The position numbers and the translations under genes were made by a program. The notes beneath the pieces were generated by a model. It searched no databases. It worked only from the letters and a program-made list of their open reading frames with translations, and had not been told where the DNA came from. From positions 6,609,501 through 6,673,500 of the forward strand of contig NC_012914.1 of assembly GCF_000023585.1 (NCBI RefSeq): 64,000 nt of DNA, read 5' to 3'. Below, one piece after another: positions 15,923 through 25,805 of the stretch. This stretch comes from Paenibacillus sp. JDR-2 (GTDB lineage Bacteria > Bacillota > Bacilli > Paenibacillales > Paenibacillaceae). Positions within the stretch are counted from its first letter, which is position 1. The number at the start of each line of letters is the position of its first letter.

Positions 15923-18019
15923 TTAGTTGTTCGTTTCATCTAACCAGTTATAAGATGGCGCAAATTTCACGTCTTTGGAGAACAGCTTCTTCTTGTTGCC
16001 ATTTAGTACTTCATACACATTTAATGTATAGCTGCTCCAGTATTTATTTTCTTTTTGCGTTTGAGTAATCTCATTCATGTTATTGCCGACTTTCCATTGG
16101 AGGCTGTTATCTGCTTTGCCTTCTAGGCTTACATTTTGCGTCCACAATACATCGCCAGTTGGCTCATACACCAGTTCATATTGCAGCTTGGATTGCGTGA
16201 ATCCATCATAGTTGTAATCACGGCTAACTGTGCTAGCCAGATTGATAACAACATTGAGTTCATTTTGAACAAAGATAGTGAATTGAGTGAGATCTACTGT
16301 ATATGGACCAATCTTGATTCCTTTGTTGCTATTGGTTGCCGTTTCAGCTGGTAGACCAAACAATACGCCACGGATATAACCGGTAGGATTTCCTGTTGCA
16401 CCTTTCAGCAATCCGTTTGTGTCGATAGCCTCACCCATTAACAGTTGCAGGCCTTCGCGGCTTACATTTGAAGGTAGCTGCGTATAAGCAATAACCTGCT
16501 CTTTGTAGCCTGGAGAGATCGTTGCAGCTGTTTTCACAAAAGTAACGTCGTAATAATTACCGTTTGCCGATTTGAAATATCCTGACCACTGCGGCATAGT
16601 TTTACTTCTGGATTGATTGTTCGTTACATCTAGATACACCGCATAGAGATCATTTGTATCTCCGCTGTACGTACGAACATCCGTAACTTTGACGCTCATT
16701 TCCGAACCTATCGATTTTTGAGTATAAACGCTACCGGATGATACCGAGTAGATTGGTGTAACATCAGACTTTGTAACCTCGGCTACATCGACCGTGTCAT
16801 TACCGGATTTCTCGTTTAATTGCAGCTTAAACTTCTTCCAGTTGTATCCGGTTTGCAGTTTGCCGATAAATGTCATCGTAGTAGTAGCGCCTGGTGCGAT
16901 ACTGATGTCTCCGGCATTTTTAACCGTCTGGCTAGTCAGTGTAATCGAATCATCAAGCAGCATGGTACCTGTAAGATCAGGCAATGGCAGGTATGTTGTA
17001 CCGCTGTTCTTCACTGCAAGCTTAGCTACTACGTTATCTTCATTATTCCAAGGCATGCGTTGTACAGATTGTAATTCAACGTTATAAGTGCCATTAGCAT
17101 CTGTGAATGTTTGTTTTGCTGTGCCAGTGCTTGTATTGCCAACGGATACTGGTGTTACAAAAGAAACTACAGGCAGTTCAACTTGCGTATTATCAGCAGC
17201 CGTTATCTTCTGGGTAACGATGAATTTCCATCCTGATGTCGAAACGGTATTAGGGATAGATCCTGTCAATTCAATTGTATTAAGTACCGATGGAGCCAAA
17301 AGCAGATTTTGATCTGCCGTATCTTTCAATGTCAATTTATAAAGGCCTACCGAAGTTTTAATATAGTAGTTATACTCCGGGAGATTCACTCCAAATTGGC
17401 TTGTATTGCGTGCTACATAAGTAAGATTGACCGAGTAATTATCCACAGTCTTGCCTACCGTTGTTTTATTAACACGCATATTTACGCTGGAGCCGCCAAC
17501 TTTAACCGCACGATAACCGCCGGCTTTCACGTCATTTGTATAACCAGCCGGGAATGTAAATTGGCCAATCGTTTTCTCATAACCAGAGACGGAGAAGTCA
17601 AACTTCACAAAGTTAAGAATGAGCTGATCCATCGTTACTTTCGAGCCTACTGCACTATAGAAAGTAAGAGTTGTACTAGACTTTGGACTAACCGTCTTCT
17701 TATTTGCCTTATCTAGCAGCGTAAGAGTATATTTTGTGCCGCTTTTTGTTTTCAATCGTGCCCAATAATCAACAAGATTAATAGGATTGCTGCTTCCGTT
17801 ATAAAATTCAAATGTAAAGCTGGCGGTAGCGCCATTAACACTTGGGATCAAGCTGGCATCCGTAAGCTGCACATAGGAATTGCCTGATATGTACACCTTC
17901 TTATTAACCGATGATGCCGTTGTCGCAGCCGCGAAAGATACCGGAATGGCACTTAGCAGCATCACAAAAGCGACGAAGAGAGATACGAGCATTGTCGATC
18001 GTTTAAAGCTTTTCCGCAT
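15923..18019 (-). CDS. exported protein of unknown function, about 698 residues
   Basis: A signal peptide (RKSFKRSTMLVSLFVAF...SFA) precedes several similar beta-rich modules of roughly 130-150 residues. Each describes a strand pattern with N.S.NP/N.S motifs and L..Y.K..SG.KY-like segments. The modular pattern resembles DUF4352-like extracellular beta domains, but I cannot assign a family. No SLH domain, sortase signal or catalytic motif is seen, so it is probably secreted or held by another surface protein. ATG 18019 is 11 bases after GGAG; GTG 18031 overlaps the ribosome site. Confidence 0.7.
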   Translation of the reverse strand: MRKSFKRSTMLVSLFVAFVMLLSAIPVSFAAATTASSVNKKVYISGNSYVQLTDASLIPSVNGATASFTFEFYNGSSNPINLVDYWARLKTKSGTKYTLTLLDKANKKTVSPKSSTTLTFYSAVGSKVTMDQLILNFVKFDFSVSGYEKTIGQFTFPAGYTNDVKAGGYRAVKVGGSSVNMRVNKTTVGKTVDNYSVNLTYVARNTSQFGVNLPEYNYYIKTSVGLYKLTLKDTADQNLLLAPSVLNTIELTGSIPNTVSTSGWKFIVTQKITAADNTQVELPVVSFVTPVSVGNTSTGTAKQTFTDANGTYNVELQSVQRMPWNNEDNVVAKLAVKNSGTTYLPLPDLTGTMLLDDSITLTSQTVKNAGDISIAPGATTTMTFIGKLQTGYNWKKFKLQLNEKSGNDTVDVAEVTKSDVTPIYSVSSGSVYTQKSIGSEMSVKVTDVRTYSGDTNDLYAVYLDVTNNQSRSKTMPQWSGYFKSANGNYYDVTFVKTAATISPGYKEQVIAYTQLPSNVSREGLQLLMGEAIDTNGLLKGATGNPTGYIRGVLFGLPAETATNSNKGIKIGPYTVDLTQFTIFVQNELNVVINLASTVSRDYNYDGFTQSKLQYELVYEPTGDVLWTQNVSLEGKADNSLQWKVGNNMNEITQTQKENKYWSSYTLNVYEVLNGNKKKLFSKDVKFAPSYNWLDETNN

Positions 18020-18180
18020 TGTCACATTCACTCCGTATAATTAGATTTACTTAAATAGACGAGAATGGAATCCTATAAGTTTCGGCACTTTCAAAAATGT
18101 TTCGCCCTCTTCACTCTGAATCCGCCTATACAAGTAACTATAACGTGTTTATATGAACTATGTATGAACGATTCTAAGAA

Positions 18181-18217
18181 AATAAAAAGAAAGCTGAGAG
18201 CAAGCTCTCAGCTTTCT
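18181..18217 (-). terminator. strong terminator of the S-layer gene
   Basis: A perfect 14-bp stem AGAAAGCTGAGAGC (18188-18201) with its complement (18204-18217), followed on the minus strand by TTTTTATTTT. It lies 20 bases after the stop codon. Confidence 0.95.
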
Positions 18218-18237
18218 AGATAGTTCCGAAGAAGCAA

Positions 18238-20775
18238 TTAGTGAGCAGTGATCAGGATCACGCCAGCTTCGTCGTTGCCGTTGTAAGAAGTGCCAGTACC
18301 AGTTACAGTAACTTCGTATTTACCAGGAGCAGTGCCATAGTTGTCAGCTGCAACCAGTACGTCAGTGAAGTTCGAAACTTCGATAGTACCGTCAGTTTTC
18401 TTAATGTAAACTTGAGTAGCAGCAGTAGCTACAAACGGATTAGCATGACCAGCAACAGTGAATTTCTTGCCGCTGATGTCAGTGATAGCTACGCCAGTAG
18501 CTGGAGTATTTACGATTGCTTTAGCATCGTATTTACCGTCGCCTGCGCCTGCACCTGTAGCAGCGTCAGTCAATGTTACCAGATCGTTTGCAGCGTAAGT
18601 TGCACCATAAGTAGTAGCATCTACGTTGAACGATTTAGTTTCACCATTAACTTTCAGGTTAATAGTGTAAACATTGTCTGCAGCGTTAGTAGTTGTTGCA
18701 GTGTACGATTTGCTGATGAACAGACCTTGAGCTTGAGCCAATTGGTCTACAGAGCCGCTGCCCAGAACGATTACGTATTGAGCTACGCCAGTGTCGTTAG
18801 AACGAACAGCAATCGATGCGCCTTTAGTTACGTCAGCAGCTGTACCAGCGGCTACTGTCGAATCAGAAGGTGTACCAGTGTTTACGCCGAATTTCAGGTA
18901 AACAGTGCTGCTGTCCAGACGGTATGTTGTACCAGCAGTTACTTTGGACGAATCAACTGCAGTTACAGCAGCACCAGTCAAGGAAGTAACAGTGTCAACT
19001 GTCAAAGTATTGTCAGCCGCTTTATCAGCTGCGCTTACCAGTGTCAAACGACCGTCGCTGTCAGTTTTCAGTGGTACCAAAGTATTTTTAGCATAGTCAC
19101 CGTCTTTAGTGTATGCAGTTACTTTAGTGTTGTCTTTCAACGAGTAGTAAACTACTTTATTGTAGACTTTATCGGAAACCATACCGTTATCGATGATGGA
19201 GTATTTAGTAGTGTTATCTACATCAAGGATTACAGCAAAGTTAGAAGCTGCAACAGCTGCAGTAGAAGAGTAGAATACTACTTTGCCGTCTTTGTTCAGG
19301 TTGAACGCATATTCAGTACCGATGTTCGATGCTGTCAGAGCGCTGATTTGAGCGCCTACTTGCGAGTAAGTAGTGCCGTTTACTGTGTAAGTTGGGTTGT
19401 TGTCGTTATCACGGCCAACAGCTTGAAGCTTACCAGTTACAACGTTGCGAGTAGCAACTACTTGCAGTGCAAGACCGTCGCCGTTAACAACGAAGTTAAC
19501 TACGTCGTTTTCTTTCAGATCAGCCAGTGCAGCCGCTTTGCCGTCCAGTGTGATTGCTGTGTTAGCATCCACTTTAACGGAGTAGCCGTCTTTACCGATG
19601 ATTCTGCTGTATGTGGAGTAAGATACTACTTCTTTAAATACATTGTTCGATTTCCAAGTGCTCACGAGAATCGCTTGAACGTTGCCTTTGCTGTTCAAGA
19701 GCAATTGAACATCTTGGTCATTAGTGAATGTATAAGGCAAAGCTTGCTCAACAGAGTTTACAAATACTTTTACATCAGCAGTAGCCGTGTAAGAAGCAGC
19801 TCCGTTGTTAACTTTAAATGTAAGATCAGCAGGAACCGCTGGAGTTGTGCTACCAAGCGTGATTGTATCTACGTCAGTAGAAGCATTAACGATTTTAGCG
19901 GATTCTTGAGCATCAGTTACTGCAATAACTTCGCCGTTTTTGTTTTTCAGGACGCTAACTGTATGACCCAACAGTTCAGACAGTTTTTTGCCGCCAGTAA
20001 CGAAGAATTCTTTTGCAGTTGCAACGCTTTTACCACCAAGGCTGATTTGGCCGCTGGAGTTCAGTGCGCCAGCTGTCAATACGTTAGCTGGTTCGAAAGC
20101 GCCGAGTTTGCTGATGAACAATTTAGCAGCGTCGCCTTTGCCGTCGCCGTCAGTATCAACAAGCAGGTAGCCCAGATCGCCGTCTGCATTGTAAGATACC
20201 AGTTGTTTATCCAAAGTGTTGGATGTCAGTTCAGCAACTACGCCACGAGTAGCGTTTGTACCGTTTGCTGCATCAACGCCTTCGAACAGACCAACTTCGT
20301 CAGCTTGAAGCAACACGTTGTAAGGCCACGAGCCGGAAAGGTATTTGTCTTGGTATCCAAGAGCACGAACCAGGATCGCTACAACTTCTTCAAACTTGAT
20401 AGTGTCGTTAGGACGGAAGTTGCCGTTGTAACCTTGGATGAAACCTTTAGCTGCAGCAGCGTTGATGTAACCTGTGTACCAAGCGCCTTTTTTAACGTCT
20501 TTGAACGCAGGAGCTGTGTTAGCCATCAGGTTTGCGGAGCTTTCGTTGCCAGTTGCAACGATAACGATTTTAGCCAGCTCAGCACGAGTGATCGTGTTGT
20601 CCGGTTTGAATGTACCGTCAGCATAACCTTGAACGATACCCAATGCAGTCAGTTGCTCAACTGCGGATTGTACTGGTTTGCCAACTACGTCAGATGGAGT
20701 AGCTGCAAATGCAGGAACTGCCAAAGCGGAAAGCATGGAGCCAGCGAGTGCCAGCGAAAGTAAACTTTTTTTCAT
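18238..20775 (-). CDS. probable major S-layer protein with N-terminal SLH domains
   Basis: 845 residues from ATG 20775: a classic signal peptide (MKKSLLSLALAGS...AFA), an SLH block (about 28-200), then a long Thr/Val/Asp/Ala-rich beta region. The first SLH domain has the full ITRAEL motif; the second (IKFEEV) and third (ATRGVV) depart from it. The strong codon bias (almost no TTA, CTA or TCA codons), long leader, good promoter and strong terminator suit a very abundant protein. A second in-frame ATG at 20853 has its own strong ribosome site (AAGGGGGTG) and would add 26 residues. B. brevis middle wall protein is known to have such tandem starts. Confidence 0.87.
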   Translation of the reverse strand: MKKSLLSLALAGSMLSALAVPAFAATPSDVVGKPVQSAVEQLTALGIVQGYADGTFKPDNTITRAELAKIVIVATGNESSANLMANTAPAFKDVKKGAWYTGYINAAAAKGFIQGYNGNFRPNDTIKFEEVVAILVRALGYQDKYLSGSWPYNVLLQADEVGLFEGVDAANGTNATRGVVAELTSNTLDKQLVSYNADGDLGYLLVDTDGDGKGDAAKLFISKLGAFEPANVLTAGALNSSGQISLGGKSVATAKEFFVTGGKKLSELLGHTVSVLKNKNGEVIAVTDAQESAKIVNASTDVDTITLGSTTPAVPADLTFKVNNGAASYTATADVKVFVNSVEQALPYTFTNDQDVQLLLNSKGNVQAILVSTWKSNNVFKEVVSYSTYSRIIGKDGYSVKVDANTAITLDGKAAALADLKENDVVNFVVNGDGLALQVVATRNVVTGKLQAVGRDNDNNPTYTVNGTTYSQVGAQISALTASNIGTEYAFNLNKDGKVVFYSSTAAVAASNFAVILDVDNTTKYSIIDNGMVSDKVYNKVVYYSLKDNTKVTAYTKDGDYAKNTLVPLKTDSDGRLTLVSAADKAADNTLTVDTVTSLTGAAVTAVDSSKVTAGTTYRLDSSTVYLKFGVNTGTPSDSTVAAGTAADVTKGASIAVRSNDTGVAQYVIVLGSGSVDQLAQAQGLFISKSYTATTTNAADNVYTINLKVNGETKSFNVDATTYGATYAANDLVTLTDAATGAGAGDGKYDAKAIVNTPATGVAITDISGKKFTVAGHANPFVATAATQVYIKKTDGTIEVSNFTDVLVAADNYGTAPGKYEVTVTGTGTSYNGNDEAGVILITAH

Positions 20776-21018
20776 AACCTTTTTTTCTCCTCCTCTAAAT
20801 ACCTTCGGTTGTTGAGAGTTTTGTTTAGAAAATGAATTGCTCGTTTTTCTCATAGCCGATTCACCCCCTTCCCCGAGTTAAGAGCATAAATTTAAAAATT
20901 TAATATAAATGATGTCTGCTTCCATGCTTCAACCCTATGTAAGAACATGTCGCAGAAACTCGTAAACCTACGAAAAAACCATATAAATATATTACTAGAG
21001 AAGACCTACCACTTTAAC

Positions 21019-21047
21019 ATTATACAATGGGCTACTCACAGCGTAAA
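21019..21047 (-). promoter_or_regulatory. sigma A promoter of the S-layer gene
   Basis: TTTACG (21047-21042), a 17-bp spacer and a perfect TATAAT (21024-21019). It predicts a leader of about 160 bases to the first start and about 235 to the second, typical of S-layer genes with long stable leaders. The rest of the 600-base gap shows no gene. Confidence 0.75.
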
Positions 21048-21336
21048 GAGGAAGTTGAGAAATCATTCCACTTACAGGAATAATAGTAGTCCCAAGGTAC
21101 TACATGCCTCGTTTTTGCAATGTCATGTAATTAAACGCATAGTAGCTCAAAAAGTTGCGCTCAGTTCAAAAAAGTTCTGAGTTTTTTTTCGATTCGGTTG
21201 TTTATGTATTGCTACCCTTCTCTAGGTATGTGTTTAGTATAGCTTGGCCTATCAATCTCGTCATTGCAAAACATTTTCCATGGATAAACTTACTTTAGAA
21301 AATATTGCATTAGAAATTAGTGGTAATTAATAAAAA

Positions 21337-21376
21337 TTAATAATAGAGCAGTTCGGCCAAGAGCCGAGCTGCTCTA
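21337..21376 (-). terminator. terminator of the 21382-25500 SLH gene
   Basis: TAGAGCAG..CGGC / GCCG..CTGCTCTA hairpin (21344-21376) just after the stop codon, followed on the minus strand by a T/A-rich tail with a T5 run. Confidence 0.75.
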
Positions 21377-21381
21377 CCTCA

Positions 21382-24300
21382 TTAATTGGCGTAAATTGCT
21401 GGCAATGTTTTGTTGCTTGCCATAACTTTGGCGATCAGGATCGATGCGTCGCTGCGCAGCAATCTCGCTCTAGGCTCAAATACGTAGCCAGCTTTCTTAT
21501 CGTTAGGATTAATCATCGAGCCTTGGATAAAGCCCTTTTTCTGAATCGCAAGAATCGATGGTACCGCATAGTAATCAGCATTAGCGGAATCCTTAAACGC
21601 TTTATCTAATGCGGCCTTAGCCTTTGCCGCGTCTGTCTCCAGCTTCAGATTAAGCGCTTTTGCTAGAATAACCGATGCGTCTTGGCGCGTCAACTTCGTA
21701 TCCGGTTCAAAGGTGACGGGCTGAGTGCCTCGAACGATACCCGCTCTAGCGGCTGTCTCAATATAACGGTAATCATAGAGTGCATCGATATTTAGAATCG
21801 GGTCTACCGGTACATCGATAAAATGCTTTGGTCCCTCATAATTCAAAGGAATGCTCAGTGCTTTAACGATCATACGCGCGAATTCACCACGGGATACGTA
21901 TTGGTCTGCACCAAAGATACCTGTAGGGTCTTCCGCATTCATAACGCCTTTAGCAAATATAGCCTCCATGGCATTACGAGCATAAGTATGATCATTAATA
22001 TCGTTGAAACCATAAGTCAGCTTGCCTACTACATAATAGCCAAACTTTTGGAACGGCACCTTAATAGTGTGCTTCTTCTCGTCAACCGTTCCGCCCATGT
22101 TCTCCCAAACATTCTCGTACGGATCATAACGGAATACCGTTACAACGGTTCCGGCGCCTTGCGAGATATTAGGATCATAGGACAAAGTCATTGTCCCAGG
22201 CTGTGACGGAATAATCTCTCTTCCGCTGCTGAAGCGTTTGAAGAATTGCTGAGTTGGATCCCCTTGAACCATAGCGTATGGATAAGGATCTTGACCGGTT
22301 GTAACTGGGTCGTACGCTTTTGTAGCATCATCATCCGCCAGACCTCCGTCGATCCAGAAGAGCGAACTTACTTTAATGAACCGATCAGAGAAGAATTCGC
22401 TCAAGTAATACGAGCCAACTGCGTTTTCCGACCAATAATCTGCAGGCTGGCTTCTGAATTCATAACGGTTGATTACGCCATCCGTAGGATTGGCGATACC
22501 GAACAGAAGCTGGTTGCCGCTGTAAATCTGGCTGGAATTGTTGCTAGTCGAGTTGTAAGAAGGACGAACAAGCTTAGTATTTTTCGGGAAGGTCAATGCC
22601 AGGCTGCCGTCAAACACTTTATGGGAGCTCGCCATCGTTTCCGTATATTGTGCACCAGGAATGTTCGCCGGTTCATAATTGACAGTTAAGGAATCCGTGA
22701 TTTTATCCTTGCCACGGGTAATAACAATTGGAATAGCTGTTACTTTATTGGCTTTCAAGCCTGTTACTCGAACCTTATAAGCTTCGATAGGCACTGGAGT
22801 AACCGGGTCTTGGCTGTAGTCCAGGTAAGTAACCTTCTTGGCAGCAAGCTTGTTAATCGTCATAGAGTCCGCGCCTGGCGAAGCAATAATGACGTCAACA
22901 AAGTTCGAATTCAGATTACGCTCTTCCGTTACAGGCGCAAGCACGGTATACGGAATAGCAACAGGGTCAACCTCGAGACGGTAAGTCGCACGTGGACCTG
23001 CCTCGCCGCTGTTAAACACGGTAAACGTATAAACCTGCGCACTGCCGTCTTCAGGAATTTCTTGGTCTTCCATAATGAAGTAGAAGTACTGGTTAGTCAC
23101 ATCGTAATACACTTTAATACCGGCTACTGTTGCATTCGGGTTAATAGCTGTGCCAACCGGTTTGCCATTAGAAGTTGGCGTGAATTCCTTAGTTAAATCC
23201 CACACAACATCTTTTGCAAAGTTAGGAGAGCTTACTTTCAGAATGTAGTTAGTCAGCACGCTGTCATTAGTAAGCGGATTTCCATCGGGATCTGTTAGTT
23301 CTGCCATTTTATTCGCGATCTCTACCGTATCATCACCAAGATCAACAAAGTCGAATGTGCCATATACGTTCATGCGCGCTTCTTTCGTCGAGAAGATGTT
23401 CGATACATTCGTAAAGTTCGGATCGTTTGCAAGCGGTTCTTGCAGGTTCACGCTGTACGGATATACACCATCCGTATTTGCTGCAGGAATAGATGGCAGA
23501 TTAGTTGGAACGATATTGATTTTGACTGTGTTTTCATAGTTGTTCTTGGATGTCTTGTAAACGATTTTAAAGGTGTTTTCACCTGTTTTGTTCAAGACGC
23601 CAAAGGCTGTTGCTTTTATTGTATCTACGCCGTTTGCGTCTTTTTTAACAGCAAGTTTAAATTTCGTCTTAGTAGCAGAACCATTCTGCTCAAGCGGAAC
23701 TTCCACGTTGTTAATATAGAAGAAAACGGTTTGCGGTTTAGAATCGCCGGCATAAACGATCTCGTCCTCATTGGCGATATTCATGAACTGACCTGCGAAA
23801 CTGCCAAGCTGATCGAAAATATAGTCAATGCCTTCGTTAACCTTCATGGTAGTGTCGTATTTAATTTGCATGCCATTGTACAAGCTGTCGTATTTCACGA
23901 ATGGACCGTATAGCAGCTTGATAGTTGCTGATTTAAGAGCGGTGTTGCCGGCTACTTTAAAATTCAGCAACTGGGTACCTGCAGTAGGCAGCTTCGATAC
24001 TTCCATAAATAAACGCAGGAATGGTACGGAAACACCGTTGACATTCCGGTAAACGATTTGATTCACCGTATCTTGGCTAAAATTGATGCCAGCCGATGAC
24101 TGCAACGGCTGACCCGCGCTGTCGACTAACGTTACGATATTGTTATAATTACTACCTAGCGCAGTGTAGTTGCCAACCAACACTTCAACACCCATTGGAA
24201 GCGAGTAAATATTCGCATTTTCAATGTCCGTGCCTTCAAGCACTTGCAGTTTAGTTATATCGCCTTTCATGCCTGCGGTATAACCAGTCAGGTAGTTTAC

Positions 24301-25500
24301 GTCATAGATGTATGGAAGATTACTGTTATGAAGCGTCAGTGTATAGGTCGGGGACTGTTGGGTTTCATCGTCCACCACGTTATAACCTTGCATTTTAAAC
24401 CGATAAGGAGTTTCGTATGAAAACCCTGTTGAAGACGTATTGCCAATAGCAAAGCTGAATGAGACCGTTATATATTTCGTAGTTTGCGTAATGGAATTCT
24501 GATCCGGGCTTACAGCTTTAATGTCTGTCGCAATCGGCTGATAGTTCTGCCCGCCTGACCACTGCGGCAAAAACAAAAAGCGGCTGGCCAGATTGGCAAA
24601 GTCCGATACATCCGGAGTATAGGCGTTGTTTGCATATTTTACGGGAATAATCGCTTTTCCCGAAAGTGTTAAGTTCTTGTTAGCACCAACTGATAAATCC
24701 GATGTTTTGTCCAAATCAATTGAGGTTGTTCCATCCGAAACCGACATATCATAGAAGGTCGAAGAACCATTGTAGAAAGCAATCTCTCTTGTCGTCTCTA
24801 CAACCTGGCTGTTATTGTACACGCGGATCGTAACAATGTTCTTGCCTGTCTTGATATTTAACGGAGAGGCAACAAACTTGTAATCACCCGCATCGGATAC
24901 GTTATATTCGTAGCTCTTGCCGTTTACGGAAACCGAAACCTTTGTTGCGTTCGGAGCTTTACCGCTGATGGAGATATCCTCGCTTGTTTTGCCGTCGGAC
25001 AATGCTGATTGCAGAACCGTAGTCTGATCCTCCAAGATCGGATAGCTCGTACCGCGAATGGTCGCCGTCAAGTCGTAAAGCATCGGGCTGTTACGATATT
25101 CGATGTAGATCGATTCGCTGACGGTAGAAGTACCGTAGATGCCTTTAAAAGTCAGCTTATTGAGTCCCGGATACAATTCCACGTTATTAACCGTGATATT
25201 GTTTCCGCTTAAAGCGATATTGGCGGTCTGATTCTCAATCGAATTGACAACCGTCTCTTTGCCACCGCTAACTGAAACGTTGTAAACGCTGTAGCTGATC
25301 GAGTTACCTACTACATTGTTGATTGTACCTTTCAGGGTTACACGCTGGTCGGTGGTAATCCTTGCGCTTCCTGAAGTATACTGCTCATTCGGAAATAGGA
25401 AATACGTCCCCGCGGCGGATGCTTTGTGCGGTGTACTAAACGGCGGCAGCAGCGTAATTAGAAGCGCCAGTGACAGCACAAGGGATAATAGCTTTTTCAA
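21382..25500 (-). CDS. large exported protein with three C-terminal SLH-like domains
   Basis: 1372 residues. TTG start at 25500, nine bases after AAAGGAGG, then a signal peptide (KKLLSLVLSLALLITLL...ASA). Residues about 30-1130 are a series of Ig-like beta modules (many N.V.NV.L.PG.N-type strands); no enzyme motif seen. The last 200 residues are three SLH-like domains, the first with VSRGEF. In the second and third the TRAE motif has become LTRQD and LLRSD, so polymer binding may rest mainly on the first. It sits directly upstream of the S-layer gene, both on the minus strand but separated by a terminator. A structural surface role is likely. Confidence 0.8.
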   Translation of the reverse strand: MKKLLSLVLSLALLITLLPPFSTPHKASAAGTYFLFPNEQYTSGSARITTDQRVTLKGTINNVVGNSISYSVYNVSVSGGKETVVNSIENQTANIALSGNNITVNNVELYPGLNKLTFKGIYGTSTVSESIYIEYRNSPMLYDLTATIRGTSYPILEDQTTVLQSALSDGKTSEDISISGKAPNATKVSVSVNGKSYEYNVSDAGDYKFVASPLNIKTGKNIVTIRVYNNSQVVETTREIAFYNGSSTFYDMSVSDGTTSIDLDKTSDLSVGANKNLTLSGKAIIPVKYANNAYTPDVSDFANLASRFLFLPQWSGGQNYQPIATDIKAVSPDQNSITQTTKYITVSFSFAIGNTSSTGFSYETPYRFKMQGYNVVDDETQQSPTYTLTLHNSNLPYIYDVNYLTGYTAGMKGDITKLQVLEGTDIENANIYSLPMGVEVLVGNYTALGSNYNNIVTLVDSAGQPLQSSAGINFSQDTVNQIVYRNVNGVSVPFLRLFMEVSKLPTAGTQLLNFKVAGNTALKSATIKLLYGPFVKYDSLYNGMQIKYDTTMKVNEGIDYIFDQLGSFAGQFMNIANEDEIVYAGDSKPQTVFFYINNVEVPLEQNGSATKTKFKLAVKKDANGVDTIKATAFGVLNKTGENTFKIVYKTSKNNYENTVKINIVPTNLPSIPAANTDGVYPYSVNLQEPLANDPNFTNVSNIFSTKEARMNVYGTFDFVDLGDDTVEIANKMAELTDPDGNPLTNDSVLTNYILKVSSPNFAKDVVWDLTKEFTPTSNGKPVGTAINPNATVAGIKVYYDVTNQYFYFIMEDQEIPEDGSAQVYTFTVFNSGEAGPRATYRLEVDPVAIPYTVLAPVTEERNLNSNFVDVIIASPGADSMTINKLAAKKVTYLDYSQDPVTPVPIEAYKVRVTGLKANKVTAIPIVITRGKDKITDSLTVNYEPANIPGAQYTETMASSHKVFDGSLALTFPKNTKLVRPSYNSTSNNSSQIYSGNQLLFGIANPTDGVINRYEFRSQPADYWSENAVGSYYLSEFFSDRFIKVSSLFWIDGGLADDDATKAYDPVTTGQDPYPYAMVQGDPTQQFFKRFSSGREIIPSQPGTMTLSYDPNISQGAGTVVTVFRYDPYENVWENMGGTVDEKKHTIKVPFQKFGYYVVGKLTYGFNDINDHTYARNAMEAIFAKGVMNAEDPTGIFGADQYVSRGEFARMIVKALSIPLNYEGPKHFIDVPVDPILNIDALYDYRYIETAARAGIVRGTQPVTFEPDTKLTRQDASVILAKALNLKLETDAAKAKAALDKAFKDSANADYYAVPSILAIQKKGFIQGSMINPNDKKAGYVFEPRARLLRSDASILIAKVMASNKTLPAIYAN

Positions 25501-25743
25501 AACGATGTTCCTCCTTTATGTAATGGCTGTTAGCGTAATGAATAATTGAACGATCGACGGTTCCAACTGGTTGACATTGCAATTAGAGGTCGATTGTTAA
25601 TAAAGCTGTATGTTCCGATTTACTTCCTCCCTCACACTCTTCGGCTGAAGAATAGTTCTGTACCTTTGTTATCGGTCCGCTAGCCCTAAAATGTTAGTTC
25701 ATTCGGCAGATTGGAATTATAAAGAAATTTTAATGAAGGCATG

Positions 25744-25776
25744 AAAAAAAGGGCTGTCCCGATTGGACAACCCTTT
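25744..25776 (-). terminator. terminator of tagO
   Basis: AAAGGGTTGTCC / GGGACAGCCCTTT hairpin (one mismatch) running into T7 on the minus strand, 30 bases after the tagO stop. It is the apparent end of the pgcA/DUF5693-csaB-tagA-tagO run. Confidence 0.92.
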
Positions 25777-25805
25777 GATCTTGCGTGTATGAAAAAATAG
25801 CTTAA

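Noticed and set aside
18241..20763. An 840-codon open frame on the plus strand, antisense to the S-layer gene
   Set aside because: Its length follows from codon bias: the S-layer gene almost never uses TTA, CTA or TCA, whose complements would be stops. The predicted protein is a Ser/Val/Cys-rich string with no domain, and it has no ribosome site or promoter.
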